Source of the DNA: Ferroplasma acidiphilum | Lineage (GTDB): Archaea; Thermoplasmatota; Thermoplasmata; Thermoplasmatales; Thermoplasmataceae | Reading direction: 5' to 3' | Assembly: GCF_002078355.1 (NCBI RefSeq) | Contig: NZ_CP015363.1 | Location: forward strand, 868,001 to 932,000 | Length of the DNA: 64,000 nucleotides | Shown: positions 1-9,217 of the stretch, one piece after another | Layout: the number at the start of each line of letters is the position of its first letter | Numbering within the stretch: position 1 is the first letter of the stretch | The notes under the pieces: generated by a model | Seen by the model: the letters and a program-made list of their open reading frames with translations, nothing else | Database searches by the model: none | Told to the model about the DNA's origin: nothing | Position numbers and translations under genes: made by a program

Positions 1-290
1 TTTATTACATCATAATGTCATTAAATCATCAAAATAATAACATTATTAAGTAATAAATAATGTACTAAAATGCCTTAATATTTTCGATCTATTGCAATAT
101 ATAGAGACTGGAGTTGCCAAATATAACAGCTTGTGTGCAATAGCGAAAAACGCGATAATTTATTTATATGCATTCAGAGTCTACAAAAAATGGTTAATAA
201 GACCTGAAGACATACAATAACTATTGAGATGGGGCGCTCGAATAATTTTATACGGACTATTCAATATACTTCACCGCGGAGGGTATAGAG

Positions 291-464
291 GTGACAAAAA
301 AATATATTTACATTGGCGAAAGCAGTGACTTAGGGTTATCAGAGGGGAGTCCCAGAGTTGTAATAATATCATTACTTATTACTGATAAATTCAATAATAG
401 TGATACACATTATATAGAATTAATCGACAATAATAAATTCCCACAATACTGTATAGATTTATGA
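291..464 (+). pseudogene. DUF3800-like protein, N-terminal remnant
   Basis: A short reading frame starting with GTG just after a good ribosome-binding site (GGAGG at 279-283) and ending at TGA 462-464, 57 codons. The translation begins VTKKYIYIGESSDLGLSEGS, which resembles the N-terminus of DUF3800 proteins (consensus like 'YIDESGDLGF..'), where the Asp of DESGD is usually an active-site acidic residue. Here that D-E-S is G-E-S, and the protein stops long before the usual 200 or more residues. I see no continuation in the other frames downstream. It is best read as a decayed fragment; family assignment rests only on this short N-terminal match. Confidence 0.4.
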
Positions 465-691
465 AAGAAAAAAGAATGGACCAGTGCAGGCTGGTACTTT
501 CTCTGTGCACCTCAAGGTACACTTGACCAGTCTGTCTTACCTGTTAATAAACATTAATGAACCTGATATAAACTTAGCTGCAATTTTTAAGGTAATTTTT
601 CAATTCATTATCTAACATATATCTATCACTATTGTCTAAACAATAAACCTCAATTTATATTTTAGAGTGCCTAAGTTCATAAACATTTTAG

Positions 692-720
692 TATACTTTC
701 AAGTAATATACTTTCAAGTA
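692..720. repeat. Tandem 14-bp direct repeat before the ATPase relic
   Basis: TATACTTTCAAGTA occurs twice, at 692-705 and 707-720, and the start codon of the ATPase relic follows at 722. Each copy contains the palindrome TACTTtcAAGTA. Two adjacent palindromes directly abutting a start codon could be a dimer-binding operator or a promoter duplication. No regulator gene is visible nearby. Confidence 0.55.
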
Positions 721-721
721 T

Positions 722-1150
722 ATGATATTCATTGATAGAATAAATGAATTAAAAGCGTTAAATGACAGGTATGACAGCGGCAAAGCAGAATTTATAGTAA
801 TTTATGGTAGGCGACGTGTTGGCAAAACTGAACTATTGAAACAATTTATGAACAATCATGATTGGATAATATTAACCATGTGGAATAATCGACAAAGATA
901 TAATTTAATAGGTTCTTTAAACTATTAAGTAATTTTGACGACTACGTTTTAAGCAAAAATTCACTGAATAATTTGTTCCTCTATTTAAATATTTATGTAA
1001 TAAATCACTAAAAGAATAATTAGTATTTGTAATTGATGAATTTCAATATCTGGTAAAAACTGATAGTTCATTATTATCAAAATTGCAGGGTTACTGAAAA
1101 AATGCAAAAGTATTACCATTATTTTCTGGCACTGATTGTTTCAATAAAAA
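722..1150 (+). pseudogene. Archaeal AAA ATPase (COG1672-like), degraded
   Basis: The first 68 codons (722-928) encode an N-terminus with a clear Walker A loop, IYGRRRVGKTELLKQF, preceded by FIDRINELKALN. This is the standard opening of the archaeal ATPase family often encoded in mobile or genomic-island contexts. The frame closes at 928, but a Walker B-like stretch, VIDEFQYLV, is still legible near 1030-1056 in another frame, followed by in-frame stops. Family members are normally 350-450 aa, so this is a frameshifted and truncated copy. Its likely ancestral role was an ATP-dependent regulator or partner of a nuclease domain at the missing C-terminus. Confidence 0.7.
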
Positions 1151-1183
1151 TTAATACAATCAATCGATAACAATAGGAAAGCC

Positions 1184-2413
1184 ATGGCAAAACACATTAT
1201 GAAGGGATTTGACAGTTTATTACCCTATAAGTCCGCGCTTTCCATATTCAAGGGAGAAAAGTGGACCTACCCTGATTCTATCCAGCTCACTCTTGATAGT
1301 GCAGGTGGAAAAATTTCATCCGGGGAAATAATATCCACTGTAAATATCCCTGATAAAAATAAATCCGCAATGGATGGATATGCATTAAAATCAATAGATA
1401 CTTTAAATGCTACACCGGCAAATCCTGTTAAACTGGCACTGAAAGGAACTATTGCAGCGGGGGATACTCCAGAAGAAATCGTAAAAGATGGGACATGCAT
1501 GGAAATCTATACCGGTTCAATAATGCCTGAAGGCAGTGATGCTGTAGCAAGGGCAGAAAATTGTGAAGTAATTGGAAATTGTATCTATGTTTATTCTTCA
1601 GTAAATAAAGGAGAAAATGTTGCACCTGCTGGTGAGGATTTAAAAACAGGTGATACAATACTGGGTAAAAATAGTTTGATATATCCGCAGAACCTTGCGG
1701 CCCTGAAATCTATCGGAATTTCTAAGGTAAATGTCTATGGCAATATCTCAATTGGCGTTATAAATACAGGAAAGGAACTTATAAATAAACAGATAGAAAA
1801 CTCAACCGGCATGCTTCTAAGGACATTTTATACCAGCAGCTTTACAGAAACAATAGATGGGGGCATAGTGGATGATGATGAAAAATCCATAGCTTTAGCT
1901 GTGCGTTCCATGATAGAAAAATGCAATATACTCATAGTCACAGGAGGGAGTAGCCTGGGAAGGAGGGATATGACCACCGATGCACTCTCTGGCGAAGGAA
2001 AAATGCTATTCTCGGGCGTATCCATAAAACCAGGAAGGACAATAGGATTATTTAACATAAAAAATAGGCCTGTATTATCAGTTTCCGGGCTTCCAGTTGC
2101 TGCCCTTCTATCCTCCATGATATTTGTAGATAGCTATATAAAAAATATATACAGGGTAGACTATATACATAGAGCCAGTTCGATACTGGATGAAAGCATA
2201 CATAACAGGGCAGGGTTTACCACATTTCAGATTGCAAGAACATACGCAATAGATGGAGAATTGCATTCAATACCATTGAACACTAAAGTTTCAGGTAACC
2301 TTTCCGCCATTATTAAAGGCAATTCAATAATAAAAATAGATGAGAATCTGGAAGGTATTCCACAGGGTTCAAGGGTTAATATTTACATAATAGGTGATAT
2401 AAAATGGGATTGA
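1184..2413 (+). CDS. moeA: Molybdopterin molybdenumtransferase MoeA (first copy)
   Basis: 409 aa. MoeA inserts molybdate into adenylylated molybdopterin to give Mo-cofactor. The family motif MDGYA is present in SAMDGYALKS, the glycine-rich substrate loop appears as GGSSLGRRD, and the C-terminal signature of the MoeA/MogA-like domain as SGLPVAALLSS. Length is normal for MoeA with its four domains. The ATG at 1184 is the first good start, after the ATPase relic. The gene overlaps moeA2 by 10 nt, so the two are probably translated from one message that also includes mobA. Archaea commonly carry two moeA genes, suggested in the literature to separate Mo and W or different cofactor forms; which this copy serves cannot be told from sequence. 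Confidence 0.92.
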   Translation: MAKHIMKGFDSLLPYKSALSIFKGEKWTYPDSIQLTLDSAGGKISSGEIISTVNIPDKNKSAMDGYALKSIDTLNATPANPVKLALKGTIAAGDTPEEIVKDGTCMEIYTGSIMPEGSDAVARAENCEVIGNCIYVYSSVNKGENVAPAGEDLKTGDTILGKNSLIYPQNLAALKSIGISKVNVYGNISIGVINTGKELINKQIENSTGMLLRTFYTSSFTETIDGGIVDDDEKSIALAVRSMIEKCNILIVTGGSSLGRRDMTTDALSGEGKMLFSGVSIKPGRTIGLFNIKNRPVLSVSGLPVAALLSSMIFVDSYIKNIYRVDYIHRASSILDESIHNRAGFTTFQIARTYAIDGELHSIPLNTKVSGNLSAIIKGNSIIKIDENLEGIPQGSRVNIYIIGDIKWD

Positions 2414-4158
2414 TATTTCATGATCTGACAAAATTCCAGGATGCACTGGAGATAATAAAAAAGAATATGGTAGAATTAAAGGACGCAGAGGAAGTATCGC
2501 TTTACAATGCTACAGGAAGAATTTCGGCCGAAACCATATTCAGCAATAATAACCTTCCATTGTTTTCCAGATCGCAGGTTGATGGCTATGCTATTATAGC
2601 AAGTGACATAAAAGGAGCATCATACGACTCTCCTGTAAGCTTAAAACTTGCCGGTGAAACAAATATAGGTGAAAAGGCAGTGAAATTTCCAGGGAGTGGA
2701 AAATGCATCAAGGTTCCAACCGGTGGCGTAATACCGGTAGGTGCCGATGCCATGGTGCCCTTTGAAGATACAAAGCAGGAAGGGAATTCTATACAATTTT
2801 TCCATGAAGTGAACCGGTTCAACGAGCTTTCCAATGCTGGCATAGATGTGATTAAGGGAGAGAAGCTATTAGACAGCAATGTCATAATTGACCCCAGAAA
2901 CATTGCAGTTCTTGCTTCCACTGGAATTGGCAAAATAAAAGTAAAAAGGAAACTAACTATTGGAATTGTGTCCACAGGAAATGAGCTGCTTTATCCAGGA
3001 ACTCCATATAAAGAAGGAAAAATATTCGAGTCGAACAGCCTCTCCATTAAAGCTGAACTTTCTAAATACCCTGCTTTCAATGTAAATGATTATGGAATTA
3101 TTGAAGATAATTATGATAAAATCAAAAATGCAATAGACGGGTCCATAGAGGAAAACGACGTTACACTTACCATTGGTAGCACTTCGGCAGGGGACCACGA
3201 TATGGTATACAAGATACTGGGTGAGAAAACGCCTGGAATTATATTCCATGGAATAAGGGTAAAGCCTGGAAAACCTGCTATTTTTGCTATGTCCGGTGAA
3301 AAAATAATTTTTGGCCTTCCAGGATTTCCCGTTTCGTCTATGATGATACTTTATTCGCTGGTTATGCCGAACCTGTTCAGGAAAACAGGCTATGAATTTT
3401 CAGAGGTTGCAGTTGATGCAATAACAGGGCAGCGCTTTGAATTGCATCAGGGAAATACCGACCTATTACTCATAAAACTTGTAAAGCATGGTGAAACGTA
3501 TAAAGCCTACCAGGTACCGGGAAACTCCGGCTCAATATCAAGAATAAGCAAGGCTACCGGCTATTCCATTATAGATTCAAGGACCTCTTTTATGGATATT
3601 AATTCAAAAATCAATGTTAAGCTATTTACAGGAAATATTCCATCCATATTGATATACGGGCAGTATCTCCCTGCAATGGAAAAACTTCCATCTTCGGTCT
3701 CTGGGCTCTCAACCTTTGTGGAGTCTGGATTCAATGAAATAAAGCGTTCCATGGAAAATGCAGATGCTGATGTTTACCTCTGGAACTATGAAGAGTTGCC
3801 AGATGATAAGAACTACGACTCATCAATAACCATAGAAATACCATATGGTATTGCATACACTGAAGAGAATTATAGTACAATGGCTATACCATACCGTGGA
3901 TCGGGGCTTTATGAGAAATCTCTTGCCATTGCTGAAGGCGTGGACCTTACATATCTTGACAAGCCTGAAATAATATGTGATTACGTGAAGAACAGGCGCT
4001 GTGGTGCAGGAATTACCTATAGAGAATATGCGGAGCTCTACTCATTAAAATTCATTGAAAAGGGAAAAATAACGTTCCATGTCTATATCAATAAAAACAG
4101 CACTAAGTTTAATGAATTGAAAGAGGCCTTTAATTCAATTGCCGGTAAAACTAGATGA
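2404..4158 (+). CDS. moeA: MoeA (second copy) fused to a PBP-like domain
   Basis: 584 aa. Residues 1 to about 400 are a second MoeA: SQVDGYAI (the MDGYA motif with V for M), GSTSAGDHDM (substrate loop) and GLPGFPVSSM. From about 415 to the end a different domain follows, starting ILIYGQYLPAMEKL, which resembles the periplasmic-binding-protein-like domain (PBP_like, PF12727) found at the C-terminus of many archaeal MoeA proteins and thought to sense molybdate or tungstate. There is no signal peptide, so the domain is cytosolic. The start overlaps moeA1 and the stop overlaps mobA by 4 nt (ATGA), so the genes are coupled. The two copies are clearly divergent, an old duplication rather than a recent one. 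Confidence 0.92.
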   Translation: MGLIFHDLTKFQDALEIIKKNMVELKDAEEVSLYNATGRISAETIFSNNNLPLFSRSQVDGYAIIASDIKGASYDSPVSLKLAGETNIGEKAVKFPGSGKCIKVPTGGVIPVGADAMVPFEDTKQEGNSIQFFHEVNRFNELSNAGIDVIKGEKLLDSNVIIDPRNIAVLASTGIGKIKVKRKLTIGIVSTGNELLYPGTPYKEGKIFESNSLSIKAELSKYPAFNVNDYGIIEDNYDKIKNAIDGSIEENDVTLTIGSTSAGDHDMVYKILGEKTPGIIFHGIRVKPGKPAIFAMSGEKIIFGLPGFPVSSMMILYSLVMPNLFRKTGYEFSEVAVDAITGQRFELHQGNTDLLLIKLVKHGETYKAYQVPGNSGSISRISKATGYSIIDSRTSFMDINSKINVKLFTGNIPSILIYGQYLPAMEKLPSSVSGLSTFVESGFNEIKRSMENADADVYLWNYEELPDDKNYDSSITIEIPYGIAYTEENYSTMAIPYRGSGLYEKSLAIAEGVDLTYLDKPEIICDYVKNRRCGAGITYREYAELYSLKFIEKGKITFHVYINKNSTKFNELKEAFNSIAGKTR

Positions 4159-4700
4159 TTGCCATAATATTTGCTAAAAACAGCCAGAGGCTTCAAAACA
4201 AGCACAATATGGAAATATGCGGCGAGAAAATGATAGATCGTATTTCCCGGATACTCTCTGAAACAGGGCGTTTTAGCAGTATAATACTATTCACAAAAAA
4301 TTTTTCACTTAAATCAAAATTTGCAGTAACAGAAGAAGACAATACTGATGGCATACTATTTGATTCAATTCTCTATTGCATTGAAAGGTATCATGAATTC
4401 CTTGCAATAGGCGGGGATATGCCATATATAGATAAGGGAAGCATAGAGAACATCCTTGATAATTATAAAGGAAATAGTGTGGCGTATATGTCAGATAATT
4501 TTTATCAGCCCCTTTTTGCAATATACTCCACGGATGTGGAGCAGCCCATGTTAAAATATCGGAAGAACGGTAAGGGAAGCATAAGAAAATTCATGGATGA
4601 ATACAGTGTGTCATATATAGAAGGTGATCAAGAAAAACTAAAGAGCATAAATACAGAGAAAGACCTTATAGAAGCGAGAAAAAATCTAAGGTGCCTTTAA
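4155..4700 (+). CDS. mobA: Molybdenum cofactor guanylyltransferase (MobA family)
   Basis: 181 aa, the usual MobA size. MobA transfers GMP from GTP to molybdopterin, giving the guanine dinucleotide form that formate dehydrogenases need. The nucleotidyltransferase hallmark GGDMPY, with the metal-binding Asp, lies in the middle of the protein. The N-terminal nucleotide-binding loop is weak (IIFAKNSQRLQNKHNM rather than the classical LAGG.SRRMG.dK), but order and spacing fit. The start overlaps moeA2 by 4 nt. The 3' end overlaps the 3' end of the convergent mobB by 15 nt. Its place between moeA2 and mobB supports the call despite the divergent N-terminus. Confidence 0.82.
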   Translation: MIAIIFAKNSQRLQNKHNMEICGEKMIDRISRILSETGRFSSIILFTKNFSLKSKFAVTEEDNTDGILFDSILYCIERYHEFLAIGGDMPYIDKGSIENILDNYKGNSVAYMSDNFYQPLFAIYSTDVEQPMLKYRKNGKGSIRKFMDEYSVSYIEGDQEKLKSINTEKDLIEARKNLRCL

Positions 4701-5144
4701 GATAGAAATAATTTTATGAAACTCTTCCGGATATTTTATGGCTCTCCCTTCATAGGTTCTGTTTGTAGCTGTTATCGTATAATCATGCTTTATTGCAAGG
4801 TAATCTTCACTGCCCAGGACAAGAAATTTAATGGATTTGTCGAATGCCCTGAAACCCTCTATAATGAAAATATCAACATCATTTTCTTTTTCTATAATTT
4901 CATCAGGGCTGGTTTCTTTCTCAACCATGCTGTATGTTCTTGACGGTGCTAACCCGTAAATTCTGTAGGCTCCAGCATTCTCCATTTTCCATGTATCTTT
5001 ATATTCAGTATCCAGTGAAATATTATCATGTGGAATGTTTTTGATATACCCTATTTTCATGCTTCCCGATAGTTCAGATATTATGTTAGAGATAATGGTA
5101 GTCTTTCCAGAAGATGATGATCCAAAAAAAGAGAAAATTTTCAT
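4686..5144 (-). CDS. mobB: Molybdopterin-guanine dinucleotide biosynthesis adapter MobB
   Basis: 152 aa. MobB is a P-loop GTPase that assists MobA. The Walker A motif GSSSSGKTT is at residues 8-16, right after the first beta strand (MKIFSFF), as in the family, and the DIFIIEGF strand resembles the family's Walker B region. It is transcribed against mobA, ending 15 nt inside it, an antisense overlap that could couple their expression negatively. Downstream on the same strand direction lies only mobA's 3' end. Conserved length and context make the call secure. Confidence 0.88.
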   Translation of the reverse strand: MKIFSFFGSSSSGKTTIISNIISELSGSMKIGYIKNIPHDNISLDTEYKDTWKMENAGAYRIYGLAPSRTYSMVEKETSPDEIIEKENDVDIFIIEGFRAFDKSIKFLVLGSEDYLAIKHDYTITATNRTYEGRAIKYPEEFHKIISILKAP

Positions 5145-5176
5145 ATTTCCTTATTAATTAAAAATATAAAATTTTA

Positions 5177-5761
5177 TCACAGGAATAAGTGGTATCCCAG
5201 TGCAAAATTAAGTGCCGCGGCAAATGTAAGGTACATTAACCAGGTTCCTGTTATAAGCTGGAACAATGCCTTTCCCCTTCCCCATGCTGGAGAATGGAAG
5301 AGGCTTGCGGGTATATCGTTCAGATATATTATTGCCAGCAATATAAACAGTATCATCACAGGGATATCATGGCCAAGGCCGAAAACCACTGCTCCAATTA
5401 TGGAAATCCAGAGGAACCCAACTGCCATAAACCCATCCACTGTTGTATCTGCACCCTTATATTTATTATATCCCAGCGCAAACCAGTGTACACCATAAGA
5501 TGTAAACGCAAGTCCAGCCATATACAGAATCGGTGTAGATCTGAACGCCGGAAATATTGTCAATCCCAGGAATATATATGTTCCCGCAATAAACTGCATA
5601 AATCCGGGCATAAATATTCCCCAGAGTCCCATTGCATGGTTTATATTGTCATTGTTCTCCTTTGGGAATCTGAAAAATCCAGCACCGCCAAACACGTAAT
5701 AGCCTATTCCTAGGCCAAAGAATCCTATTGCCAGAGGTGGCAAAGCAGCATCCACTACCAT
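5177..5761 (-). CDS. GPR1/FUN34/YaaH-family transporter, probable acetate or formate uptake
   Basis: 194 aa with about six hydrophobic segments. The opening LPPLAIGFFGLGIGYYVFG corresponds to the family motif (NPAPLGLLGFG) in changed form, and the spacing of the following helices (MGLWGIFMPGFMQFIAGTYIFL, YGVHWFALGY) is typical of the AceTr family. Known members (SatP, yeast Ady2) take up acetate and succinate by proton symport through a hexameric channel. Here the gene lies between the Mo-cofactor genes and formate dehydrogenase and is divergent from fdhF, with 86 nt between the starts. I infer that it moves formate or acetate. At low external pH these acids enter as uncouplers, so uptake plus oxidation could be detoxifying; this is speculation. 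Confidence 0.8.
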   Translation of the reverse strand: MVVDAALPPLAIGFFGLGIGYYVFGGAGFFRFPKENNDNINHAMGLWGIFMPGFMQFIAGTYIFLGLTIFPAFRSTPILYMAGLAFTSYGVHWFALGYNKYKGADTTVDGFMAVGFLWISIIGAVVFGLGHDIPVMILFILLAIIYLNDIPASLFHSPAWGRGKALFQLITGTWLMYLTFAAALNFALGYHLFL

Positions 5762-5847
5762 ACATCAAAACGCTTTCATTTAATATAAATATATTGATAA
5801 CCACCTGACTACATTACGAACAAATACCAATTTATAATGTTTTATAC

Positions 5848-8784
5848 ATGTCTTCAGGAAAAATTTTTATTGATGGCATTCCTTTGAATATTAAGGGTGA
5901 CGAAACAATATTGCGGGCAATGATGGATAACAATATAGATATACCACATGTCTGCTACAATCCTGCCCTGGGAGCCATAGAATCCTGCGATACTTGCATA
6001 GTCAATGCCGATGGCAAATATGTCCGTGCATGTACCACTCAAGCTAAAAACAATATGAATGTTCTTTTCAACTCTCCGGATGTAAAGGCCAGGGAAACAG
6101 AGGCTGTGAATAGAATATTACACAACCATGACCTTTACTGCACCGTGTGTGAAAATAACAATGGCGACTGTGCATTGCATAGCGCTGTTGATACCTTACA
6201 GGTAACAAGGCAGAAGTATCCCTTTACCAGCAAGGGATACGAAGCAGATTATTCCAATCCTTTTTACAGGTATGACCCGGACCAGTGCATTCTCTGCGGA
6301 AGGTGCGTGGAGGCATGCCAGGATGTGGAAGTCAATGAAACACTGCATATCGACTGGTCTCTGGAACGGCCAAGGGTTGTCTGGGATGACAACAAAGCCA
6401 TAAACGATTCTTCGTGTGTATCATGCGGTCACTGTGTTACAGTATGCCCTGTAAATGCACTTATGGAAAAATCCATGCTTGAGGAAGCAGGGTATTTCAC
6501 TTCCCTCACCAGGAAAGCAAAGTATAACCTCATAGAGTTTGGAAAAGACCTTGAAAAGCCTGTTGGAAATGGCATGATAATGAAAATTAGCAACATAGAG
6601 GCGAAAATGAGGGAGGAACAGATAAAGAAGACAAAAACAGTATGTACCTACTGTGGTGTTGGCTGTTCTTTCACCATGTGGACCAAGGGGAGAAAAATAT
6701 TAAAAGTACAGCCAGAGGTTGAATCACCTGCAAACGGAATATCCACCTGTATTAAAGGCAAATTCGGATGGGGCTTTGTAAACAGCGAAGAAAGGCTTAA
6801 ATATCCCTTAATCAGGAAGAATGGAAAATTTGTCCAGGCATCATGGGATGAAGCCATTGACTTTGCCGCTAAAGGCCTGAAAAAGGTAGGTGAAAAGTAT
6901 GGCAATGAGTCATTGATGTTCATAGCGTCATCCAAAGGAACCAACGAAGAATCATACCTTCTCCAGAAAATGGCGAGGCAGATATTCCACAATAACAATG
7001 TGGACAACTCATCAAGATTCTGCCAGGCTCCAGCAACAACCGGTCTGTGGAGAACTGTTGGTTATGGTGGCGATGCAGGTTCGATACAGGATATATACAA
7101 ATCAGAACTGGTTATGATAGTGGGTGCAAACACAGCAGAATCACATCCGGTACTTGCAACAAGGGTAAAGAGGGCACATAAATTAAACCACCAGAAACTC
7201 ATAGTATCCGATTTAAGGAAAAATGAAATGGCTGAACGTGCGGATATATACCTTCACCCTTCACCGGGAACAGATATAGTACTCCTATCTGCACTCTCAA
7301 AATATATAATAGACCAGGGATGGCATGACAGAGAATTTATTGAGAAGAGGGTAAATGGCTTTGATGAGTATTATAAGAGTTTAGAGCCATTCACACTGGA
7401 AAATGCATCCAGCATAACAGGAATTCCTGAGAAGCAGATTATCCAAACTGCCGAAATGATACACAGTGTAAAGAGCATGTGCATACTGTGGGCAATGGGA
7501 ATAACCCAGCATTCTGCAGGATCAGATGAATCAACAGCAATATCAAACCTTCTTGTTCTAACAGGAAATTACGGAAGGCCTGGCACCGGTGCGTATCCAT
7601 TAAGAGGACACAACAACGTCCAGGGAGCAAGTGATTTTGGAGCAATGCCCACATACCTTCCGGGATACCAGCCAATAAAGGACAAAGAAGTAATAAAGAA
7701 GTTTGAAAAGGCATGGCATACTGAGTTGCCAACTAAACCCGGAATAGACAACGTATCATGCATTGAGAATATAGACAACGATAAAATCAAGGGAATGTAT
7801 GTAGTAGGGCAGGAAATTGCATCAACAGGGCCCGATTCCAACAAGACCAGGGATTCCCTTGAAAGGCTTGATTTCCTGATAGTAGAGGATGTATTCTTCT
7901 CAGAAACCGCAAAATATGCTGATGTAGTATTGCCTGCATCTGTAAGTCTGGAAAAGGAAGGAACCTTCACCAACACAGAAAGGCGTATACAGAGAATATA
8001 CCAGGTTATGGAACCCTATGAAGAAACAAGGCCTGACTGGGAAATCATCCAGGGAATTGCAAAATCCCTGGGTTATGACTGGAACTATAAACACCCATCC
8101 GAAATAATGGATGAGGCAGCATCATTGTCTCCTATGTTCCATGGAGTATCATACGAGAGGCTTGAGGGATTCAAGAGCCTGCAGTGGCCAATGAAAGAAA
8201 ACGGCGAAGGGTCAGAGTACCTCTATGAAGACAGATTCAATTTCCCTGATGGAAAAGCCAGGCTTTATCCATTATCATACAGGCCGCCACTTAAAGTTTC
8301 AGAGGAATACCCGCTGCATCTTAACAATGGCAGGATGCTGGAGCATTTCCATGAGGGTAATGAAACATTCAAAACAGAAGGGATAAAGGAGAAGGTTCCT
8401 GACACATTCCTGGAAATATCTGAAAAACTTGCCGCTGAGTATAAAATACAAACCGGAGATTTCGTAAGGGTCACATCAAAGTGGGGCAGCATAAAGGTCA
8501 GAGCATTGATTACAGAAAGAGTGAGTGGCAATGAGCTTTACATGCCAATGAATGCTGCATCTGATGACGCAACTGTAAACCTGCTCACATCATACACAAG
8601 GGATCCAGATTCAGATACACCTGCCTATAAGGAACTGCCTGTGAAAATTGAAAAATTGAAGAAAAATGGCGGGAGCCCGCTTCCTGCAAACAATTCCAGG
8701 TACGGAAAGCCGGAACCACAGATTGGAATACTTGTCAGTGAGAAATGGAAGAGGAAAGATTACTCAAAGTTAACGGATGATTAA
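5848..8784 (+). CDS. fdhF: Formate dehydrogenase, molybdopterin catalytic subunit (Cys type)
   Basis: 978 aa, cytosolic (no Tat signal). Domains in order: 2Fe-2S ferredoxin with Cys36, 47, 50, 62; NuoG-like His-Cys cluster with His94, Cys98, 101, 108; two 4Fe-4S clusters with Cys147, 150, 153, 157 and Cys190, 193, 196, 200; a molybdopterin 4Fe-4S domain starting at Cys266 (CTYCGVGC); the large Mo-bis-MGD domain; and the C-terminal dinucleotide-binding domain (LHLNNGRMLEHFHEGNET). The active-site metal ligand is Cys392 in SSRFCQAPATTGL, so no selenocysteine is needed. This is the soluble NuoG-fused type found with a DUF1641 partner (Bacillus YrhE/YrhD). The following DUF1641 start overlaps the stop by 8 nt. 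The natural electron acceptor is not evident. Confidence 0.94.
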   Translation: MSSGKIFIDGIPLNIKGDETILRAMMDNNIDIPHVCYNPALGAIESCDTCIVNADGKYVRACTTQAKNNMNVLFNSPDVKARETEAVNRILHNHDLYCTVCENNNGDCALHSAVDTLQVTRQKYPFTSKGYEADYSNPFYRYDPDQCILCGRCVEACQDVEVNETLHIDWSLERPRVVWDDNKAINDSSCVSCGHCVTVCPVNALMEKSMLEEAGYFTSLTRKAKYNLIEFGKDLEKPVGNGMIMKISNIEAKMREEQIKKTKTVCTYCGVGCSFTMWTKGRKILKVQPEVESPANGISTCIKGKFGWGFVNSEERLKYPLIRKNGKFVQASWDEAIDFAAKGLKKVGEKYGNESLMFIASSKGTNEESYLLQKMARQIFHNNNVDNSSRFCQAPATTGLWRTVGYGGDAGSIQDIYKSELVMIVGANTAESHPVLATRVKRAHKLNHQKLIVSDLRKNEMAERADIYLHPSPGTDIVLLSALSKYIIDQGWHDREFIEKRVNGFDEYYKSLEPFTLENASSITGIPEKQIIQTAEMIHSVKSMCILWAMGITQHSAGSDESTAISNLLVLTGNYGRPGTGAYPLRGHNNVQGASDFGAMPTYLPGYQPIKDKEVIKKFEKAWHTELPTKPGIDNVSCIENIDNDKIKGMYVVGQEIASTGPDSNKTRDSLERLDFLIVEDVFFSETAKYADVVLPASVSLEKEGTFTNTERRIQRIYQVMEPYEETRPDWEIIQGIAKSLGYDWNYKHPSEIMDEAASLSPMFHGVSYERLEGFKSLQWPMKENGEGSEYLYEDRFNFPDGKARLYPLSYRPPLKVSEEYPLHLNNGRMLEHFHEGNETFKTEGIKEKVPDTFLEISEKLAAEYKIQTGDFVRVTSKWGSIKVRALITERVSGNELYMPMNAASDDATVNLLTSYTRDPDSDTPAYKELPVKIEKLKKNGGSPLPANNSRYGKPEPQIGILVSEKWKRKDYSKLTDD

Positions 8785-9217
8785 AATGTCGAAGCCTATA
8801 GAATATGTTGAAACGGAAGAAGATAAATTGCCTGCGATGATACCGGATGAGTACAAGGAAAGCTTCAATAATTTACTGAAAACTATTAAAAGTCTCAATG
8901 ATTCTGGATTTTTAACCCTGGTAAATGCTATGTCTGTAAACTATAAGTACATAATAGACACATTTTCAGAACAGTTCAATTCTGACACGACCAAGAAATC
9001 ACTAACCAATGTAATGAGTGTCTTTGACCTTCTTTCTAAGCTCGATCCGGATATGATGGTAAGCCTTATGAACAGGCTTGGAGATTCCATAAACAATGCA
9101 GGAAAGCCCGAATCCGGCGGTCTAATGTCTATTGTCAGAATGATGAATAGCAGTGATGTTGCAGGTCCAATATCTGTATTATTAAAAATCCTGGCAGGCA
9201 TGTCTGAAAAGAAATGA
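8777..9217 (+). CDS. DUF1641 protein, formate dehydrogenase accessory
   Basis: 146 aa. Acidic, helical protein of the DUF1641 family (Bacillus YrhD/YjgD), recurrently encoded next to NuoG-fused formate dehydrogenases. The conserved C-terminal stretch GGLMSIVRMMNSSDVAGPISVLLKILAGM is legible. It may be a small subunit linking FdhF to its electron acceptor, but the biochemical role is not established for this protein. ATG 8777 overlaps the fdhF stop by 8 nt; an in-frame ATG at 8786, just after that stop, is an equally good start. The stop overlaps fdhD by 4 nt, giving tight fdhF-DUF1641-fdhD coupling. Confidence 0.85.
   Translation: MIKMSKPIEYVETEEDKLPAMIPDEYKESFNNLLKTIKSLNDSGFLTLVNAMSVNYKYIIDTFSEQFNSDTTKKSLTNVMSVFDLLSKLDPDMMVSLMNRLGDSINNAGKPESGGLMSIVRMMNSSDVAGPISVLLKILAGMSEKK

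Noticed and set aside
4716-4943. 75-aa frame on the plus strand
   Set aside because: Antisense to mobB, with no family resemblance; a shadow frame.
5294-5713. 139-aa frame on the plus strand
   Set aside because: Lies fully antisense to the six-helix transporter and is rich in Cys, His and Tyr as expected for the complement of a hydrophobic gene.
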